Shown here one piece after another: positions 58,401-64,000 of a DNA stretch of 64,000 nt. Made by a program: the position numbers and the translations under genes. The stretch covers positions 1,046,208-1,110,207 of the forward strand of contig WBMV01000093.1 of assembly GCA_013396655.1 (NCBI GenBank), in the 5' to 3' direction. Under the pieces are notes generated by a model. The model was not told the origin of the DNA. It did not search any database and saw nothing but the letters and a program-made list of their open reading frames with translations. Position 1 is the first letter of the stretch. Each line of letters opens with the position of its first letter. This DNA comes from Campylorhamphus procurvoides. Its lineage: Eukaryota > Chordata > Aves > Passeriformes > Dendrocolaptidae.

Positions 58401-61400
58401 TGGTCTCTGCTGCTGAGGTTCCAGCAGCACCCTGTGTGCATCCCCAGCAGTACATTTACCAGAAAGATTTAAGAACTAAATCTATGATATTACTTCTTCT
58501 CCCCTGTCAATAATCTGGTAGCCTTAGGCACACATGCCAATGGAAAAGCAGACTGGAGTTCAAAGATGTGGCACATGAGAAAGTAGCAGGGATAATTTTC
58601 ACCTGATATCACATCATCAGAAACTGCTACACAAAATTATTGTGAATTATGGGGGCCTGCTGTGCATTTGATTTCCCACAGCTGCTACCACAGCAGTCAC
58701 TTTCCTGAAAATTAAGTGCATGTTTCATCTGCTCACAGGAAGGGAAGAGGGGAAAAAGGTAAAAACCTGCAAAATTTATGATGGAAAACCCACTGAAATC
58801 TCATGTGCCATCCTGTGCAGCCACAGCCCATTCCCTGGCTGTACTCTGGGACGAGCAGCAGGGACACATGGCACGGTGTCACTGGCAGGGTGGGCTGTGT
58901 CCATCAGCAGCAGAGCCAGGGCAAACCCACGAGAGCTGTGTCCAGCAACTGCAATATGTTCATTCAATTTACATTCCCTGCAACTCACTGCTGTCTGTTA
59001 TCACCAGCAAGGGACACTACACAAAGCAGATTATTCCAGCTCCTCTCCTCCAAAGCAGGCAGCAGTACTAACAGCCCCTGTGACTGCCAGGAGCTGCACA
59101 ATGGAGTAATGAGAGCCTGTCTATCAGAAATGAGGGGCCATGGGGGAGGCAGGGAAAGGGGATTCTTTCATTCCTACATGTGAAACTGAACACAAAGCTC
59201 CTTCCTGAGCACTCATTGTATGATCATGGCACTCGGTTTGAATGGCCCTGCTTGTGGGGCTGGTACTGCTCCCCTGCAGGGAAGCTGACAGGGCATAGCA
59301 CCAGACTGACAGCCCCGAGCCTGAGCAGAAAGGGAACAGCACCAATATATTTCCCTCCTCCATCATTACCATTCTGCTCCAACAAATGTTGACCAGAAAA
59401 GCCATATGGTTATTTCATTTTCAGGCAGATTTTACTAGCGTGGAAACAAAGATACTTCAATTGCACTTTTGTGTCCCACGATCACCAAGTGCTTCTCTGA
59501 GTGCAAATTAAATTCCACAACCTCCTCAAACAGGAGGTCAGTCTAATCTGATATTGTTGTAGCTTTGTTTCCTATGGAAATGCTGCAGAGGTGCCCATGC
59601 TGGGCATGGCTGGATGTGCTTCTGTCCTCCCCCAACATGTGCTGGAACCACCGGCCCAGTTAAAGATGACTTGACAGAAAGGCAGAACCCCCAGAGAAAA
59701 TGAATCTCTTGAAATTTTCTTTGTGGCCCTTGCCAACATCACATGAAGGTGCTGAAGGGAAAGCCTGTTCTGTGAGTTCCTTGGGCGATGCAGGCAGAAA
59801 AGGCCTCATCCATGGGAAAGCTTCAGCCAAAGCTTAGACTTTCTTGGACAGTGAACTGAAAGAAAGATATTCAGAGGGAACTGGGCTTGGGACATCCTGA
59901 CTCACAAAAGAAATAATTTCTGGACCAGATGGACTAGGTTAGCAGAGTGCCTTGCACAGGTTCCTGCAAACCATGTCCAGATCCAGGATCCCAGTCTAGA
60001 AGCCCAGACATTTCCTTCGGCAGAGCGATGCTTTGAACCTCATCCCCTGTGATGCTCACAGATACAATGGCTACTTTCATTCTTACACTATTCTCAGCAC
60101 CATTGGATCAACTGCAGGGAAAATCAGGAGCAATAAAATCAACTCTTCACTGGACTTCTTTCTGTGTCTGGACATTTTCTTTTAGGAAGGTGATTTTGTC
60201 CCTAGGCCTTGAATTTTTAGCCTTTTCTTTTGAAAAGGAGATTGACATGGATCCTTAGAGTAAAAACTGGTAAAATTGTTTCTCTCAAAGAGGACTTTTT
60301 AGGAGGTAGAATGAATACAGATTCAGAGAAAAAGGGAAGAAAAGTCAGTCTGATTCTGGGGAAATTTCAGCCACACAGGCAGCCTTCTTCAGATCTTCCC
60401 AGGAATTCCTCTGGGGTTTCAGAATCGTCATACTGGAAGCCTTAGAGGACAGGGTTCATCTCAGAAAAGATAGGAGACTTACAGCTGCCACCTTATTTCC
60501 ATTAGCATTTTGTGAAGAGCCAACTCCTCCTTCACTGTGAAGCCGAGGCAAAGAAAAAATTACAGAAATTCATTTTATTAGCAAATTTACTTTGGTATCA
60601 AGCTGATACTTAAGATAGATATGAAGTTATTCTGTGGGAGTCAACTGAATATCCACTGGATTCTTATATAATGTGGAAAAGGATTGAATTTTGGGGTTAA
60701 TTAGGAGTATTATGAGCAGTTAGAGAAAAATGGAATAAGAAAAAAAAATGCAAACACATGGTAGTGTCTTTTGAATAAAGTGTGCAGTCAAGTGTAACTT
60801 TTTTGCCTGTCTGAAAAACACCCTGACTACTTTGAGAGGCAGTGGTGAGCATTTTTGTCATCTAGATTGTGACTGGGGGGAGAGATGGCATGGGATGAGA
60901 AAAGGAAAGAAATAGAGTTTGCTTTTATTCAAAACATCTTGAGCTGTTAAAATTTTGGCTCTGCCTAGAAAACAATAATGGAAGAAACAGCCCTTGGTGA
61001 TAAGTATCTCTTTTCTTTAGAAATTTCTATTCCAAAAAGCCATTCTCTGTTGCTAATATGTCTGACATCTAATATAATAAAAATAAATACACCTCTAAGG
61101 GGTTTGCCACTTTCTTTGTTCACTGTAACCTGCTGGTTAACTTCCTGTTCCCAGAAGTGCCTGTTACTGCTCATTTGTACACAGATGGGAATCTCTGGGC
61201 AGACAAGGCCTTCCATCAGCTGGAACTGTTCAGTGGGAACAGCCATATCCATCCCAGTATTATCCAAGATGCAGCAGGAGCAAACATAGCAACAACACTG
61301 TGCACAGGATCATTAGCAGAAGAGAAGGGGGGCTGCATTTCTCTGACTTCCAAGATAGTAATGCCAACAATAGAGGAAAAGGGATTATCTTTTTTTTTCT

Positions 61401-63179
61401 TTCCCAAGGTTGAAGTCCTGTTTCAGGTTTCATGCCATGCAGGCAGCAATAATAACCTGCTCTGAAAGCTGCTCGCTGCACAATGGCAAATTGCTCATGG
61501 GCAGTGATGGCAAAATTTAATCCCTGCTCTTAGAATGCAACCCGCACAGCCACTCAAGACAACATAATAGCACTTTTGTAGCTCTCTGCTGCAAACATCA
61601 CTTTGAAAAGGATACAGCTGTGGAGGGGAGTCTCCATATGCGTCACTTCTGGCTGCCTACCAAGTCCTCAGAGCCTCAGCCACGCTGCTCTGCCAGCTCC
61701 TGCAAAGTCATGCTTGGGGAAGGGAGGGGAAATGGATGGAGCTCTGTGAGCAGAAAAGGCAAGATAAAATTAAGTTGCTTGGACAGGTGACCAGGTTAGG
61801 AATGCATTCGCTGAAGAACTGGGATGAGAGAAAACTGGGATGACAGCTCCAGTCTGGGATTTAATTTACAATCCATCAGGCACTGTATGGACTCACCTAA
61901 TCTAAAGTTGCAGGTGTGTCAAATATCAGCTGTCTCTTCACCGGATGCTGACCCGATGACATGGCCATGCATGGAGGAGCCCAGGCAAGGCTACAGAGGG
62001 CACCAGCAATTTCTCTCCCATCTTCCCACCACTATTCTCCTGAGCTTTCAGTCACACTGTTTCCAGCCACCACATAAATCAACTAAGTGACCAAAAGAGG
62101 CCAAAGCCCACCCAGTTTGCTTTGGCCACTGTGCTGGCTCTGCACAGTCCCACAAGTGTCCCATGTCCTGCTAAGCAGTGGGGGCCGTGAGGACACATCT
62201 CTGCAGAGGAGGAGCCAGCCTGGAGGAACAACCTTTCTGCAACAGCATGGTCTTGAGCTGAGACCCCCATGGGCTGTGCTTCGCTCATACGCTGCTGTGC
62301 TGCTGGGGGATGTCACTGCTCCCTCGGGAGCAGGCTGGTCCCCTGCCCTGGTGGTCCTGCCCTGCAAGCCCTGCTGGCAAAGCAGCCGAGCCACAGGAGC
62401 CTGGCAGGCGGCAGGGATGGGCTGCCTGAGCCCACAGCAGGCTGGAAGCACTGGCACAAGTGCTGCTGGTACAGATGTGCATGTGAGAGGGACAGGGCTG
62501 GTGTCCCCAACTGGGGAGGTGGGATGAGGAGCTGAGAGCAGTGCAGTGTCCAGCTGAATTAACCAGGTTCAGAAAAGGCACTTCCACTCTGGGAGCACAG
62601 TTGTTTCCAGAGGCCTGCAGTGGGCAAAGGAAGAAGAGCTTGAGTTTTACAGTCAGCTGTAGACTAGAAGGGTCAAGAACCCCCTCCAGAGCTCACCAAG
62701 GCAGCTTGTGCTTTGAATCTCTATCAGCCTGCTGTCAGCTGTTTCTGAAAGCACCAAGAAGTATCAGCGAGAATTAGTTTATGCATAACAAATCCAAGAA
62801 AACTAAGCTTCTTATGAACCACTCAAAGAGACATAATGTGGCTGTGTGTGTCCTGTGATACCACTTGGGCCTCTGCATGTAAAATAATTTTAGAAAGAAT
62901 TTTGTCAGGATGAGCAGGTTCTCACCACAAACCTTTGGGGTGCATTCTCCTTTCCTGGCACAAATAAAGATACAGGATTTTGAGTGAATTGACTAGTAAT
63001 TCTGTCATGAACTGATCTGCTTTCTCCTTCTTCCCTACCTCATGGTATTAATGATGGGAACAAGAGAGTTGTTATCAATCAAGGCAAGCTACATTGTGAT
63101 CTCTGCAACTGAAATCCATTTCAGATTGGAGGATAAAATGTGATTATATTTACACTTCCTTGACACAATTCAGGCAGCA
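52431..63179. other. Long unique non-coding stretch, no gene supported
   Basis: About 10.7 kb contains no recognised LINE or LTR. GC-rich patches occur at 54.3-54.5 kb and 62.08-62.54 kb. The latter holds mutually overlapping frames of up to 146 codons on both strands without domains, as expected in stop-poor GC-rich DNA. Frames at 53352-53744 and 58720-59183 (up to 130 codons) likewise show no family resemblance. No splice-bounded exon was convincing. Confidence 0.4.
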
Positions 63180-63620
63180 AAATAACAGCCTTCTAGAGAC
63201 GTTTTTCTTCTTCATATTTAGATTTGTCGGTATTGTGGAGCTGTGTGAGAAGGGAGGGAACTGTTATAGCATCTGCGATTCAGTGATACATTTTAGTTGC
63301 CTTACAAATTAAGATGTTCAGTTTATTGGTCTTCCCATCTTTTTCATCTCCAGGTTCCTTGAATACTGTCCAGAGCATCCTCCAGATTGATGAGATTGCA
63401 TTTCAATCAATACAGCTCTATGTAAATCTATTTCTGCTTTTGACATATCCCATAAATTATTTCTACTTATAACCTTAATTGGTCTGTATTCATCACAGGA
63501 GATGGAATTTCTAACCCATGCAGCTGTTTACAAATTAAATTTGCAATTAATGAAGAAAGTATGAGAATAAGCACTTCATCCAACCACGATCTGAATTTGA
63601 AAAGGGTATAATCATGTTTT
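63180..63620. promoter_or_regulatory. Candidate conserved non-coding element
   Basis: This repeat-free AT-rich sequence contains CCATAAATTATTTC, ACCTTAATTGGTC and a TTTACAAATTAAAT / TTGCAATTAATGAAG cluster at 63526-63555. Its texture is enhancer-like. The assignment is inferred from motif density alone. Confidence 0.25.
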
Positions 63621-64000
63621 ATATGGTCAGACTGTGCTTGGACATTTTTATGTTAAAGGTGTAGGCTCCAAAAAATCCCAGAAATGCAAAGACTGGCTTG
63701 ACCCAGACAGTCAACCCAAGTTTTGGTTTGACCTGCTGGTGGGAACAACCAGTATTACTCATAACAAAAGTCTCACTTCCAGTAGACAGCCATATGTTCT
63801 CTTCTCCTTCCAACACCAGCAATGATATTGAGCCCATCCATCCCACCCAGAGCACCAAGGAAGTCTCCCTTCTTACTTTACATTTGTGCCTGCCCCAGCT
63901 GGGCACAGTCAGAAACCCCCCAAGCTTTGCTCTAGAGTGAAAACAATCCTACTCTCAGAATTTCACATTTTTTTTTTAGGAATTGTATTACAATTTCTAA
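63621..64000. other. Unique non-coding sequence to the window end
   Basis: No repeat or exon was recognised. Frames of 63-95 codons overlap on both strands without domains. A T-run lies at about 63970-63979. Confidence 0.45.

Noticed and set aside
62080..62540. GC-rich patch with several overlapping frames (up to 146 codons), considered as an exon or CpG island
   Set aside because: CpG dinucleotides are sparse, the frames overlap on both strands, and no domain or convincing splice sites were seen. GC-richness alone explains the frames.
1..64000. tRNA, rRNA or other classic RNA genes
   Set aside because: A visual search for T-loop/B-box words (GGTTCGA-type) and rRNA blocks found nothing convincing. 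A tRNAscan or Infernal run would settle it.

Overview
This window reads as non-coding nuclear DNA from a bird. The evidence is at least nine fragments of CR1 LINE retrotransposons, several ending in the avian ATTCTATG-type 3' tail, together with long terminal repeats (LTRs) of avian endogenous-retrovirus type. Base composition is moderately AT-rich and CpG-poor. A songbird is a reasonable guess because solo ERVL- and ERVK-type LTRs are frequent here, but the sequence alone does not prove the order.

I could not support any protein-coding gene, tRNA, rRNA or CRISPR array. Reading frames are all short (174 codons at most, and that one lies antisense in a CR1 copy), have no recognisable domains, and fit chance expectation for 64 kb. 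The window is therefore either intergenic (gene-desert-like) or lies inside one or more long introns. No exon with convincing splice borders and a recognisable product was found.

Layout: AT-rich, repeat-poor stretches with many homeobox, POU and forkhead-like words lie at about 0.46-0.78, 7.4-7.7, 8.2-9.0, 14.65-15.07, 28.3-28.7, 32.28-32.45, 39.84-40.4, 50.4-50.6 and 63.2-63.6 kb. They are candidate conserved non-coding elements or enhancers, inferred from composition and motifs only. Transposon-derived segments are a minus-strand ERVL-type solo LTR (6.16-6.72 kb), a probable LTR (20.6-21.45 kb), two CR1 copies diverging from one another (29.86-30.98 kb), a CR1 split by an ERVK-like solo LTR and followed by an oppositely oriented CR1 (35.38-36.28 kb), a long CR1 (38.92-39.48 kb), a possible LTR (41.43-41.85 kb) and a well-preserved plus-strand ERVL-type solo LTR with perfect target-site duplication (44.26-45.01 kb). 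Several perfect hairpins (3.15, 8.27, 20.1, 20.25 and 48.53 kb) are not explained by these repeats.

No genes here work together as a pathway. The content is retrotransposon remnants in unique sequence that may include long-range regulatory elements for a gene outside the window. I found no new multi-gene system. The best leads are the nested insertion, the intact solo LTR, the paired hairpins near 20.1-20.3 kb and the candidate enhancers.
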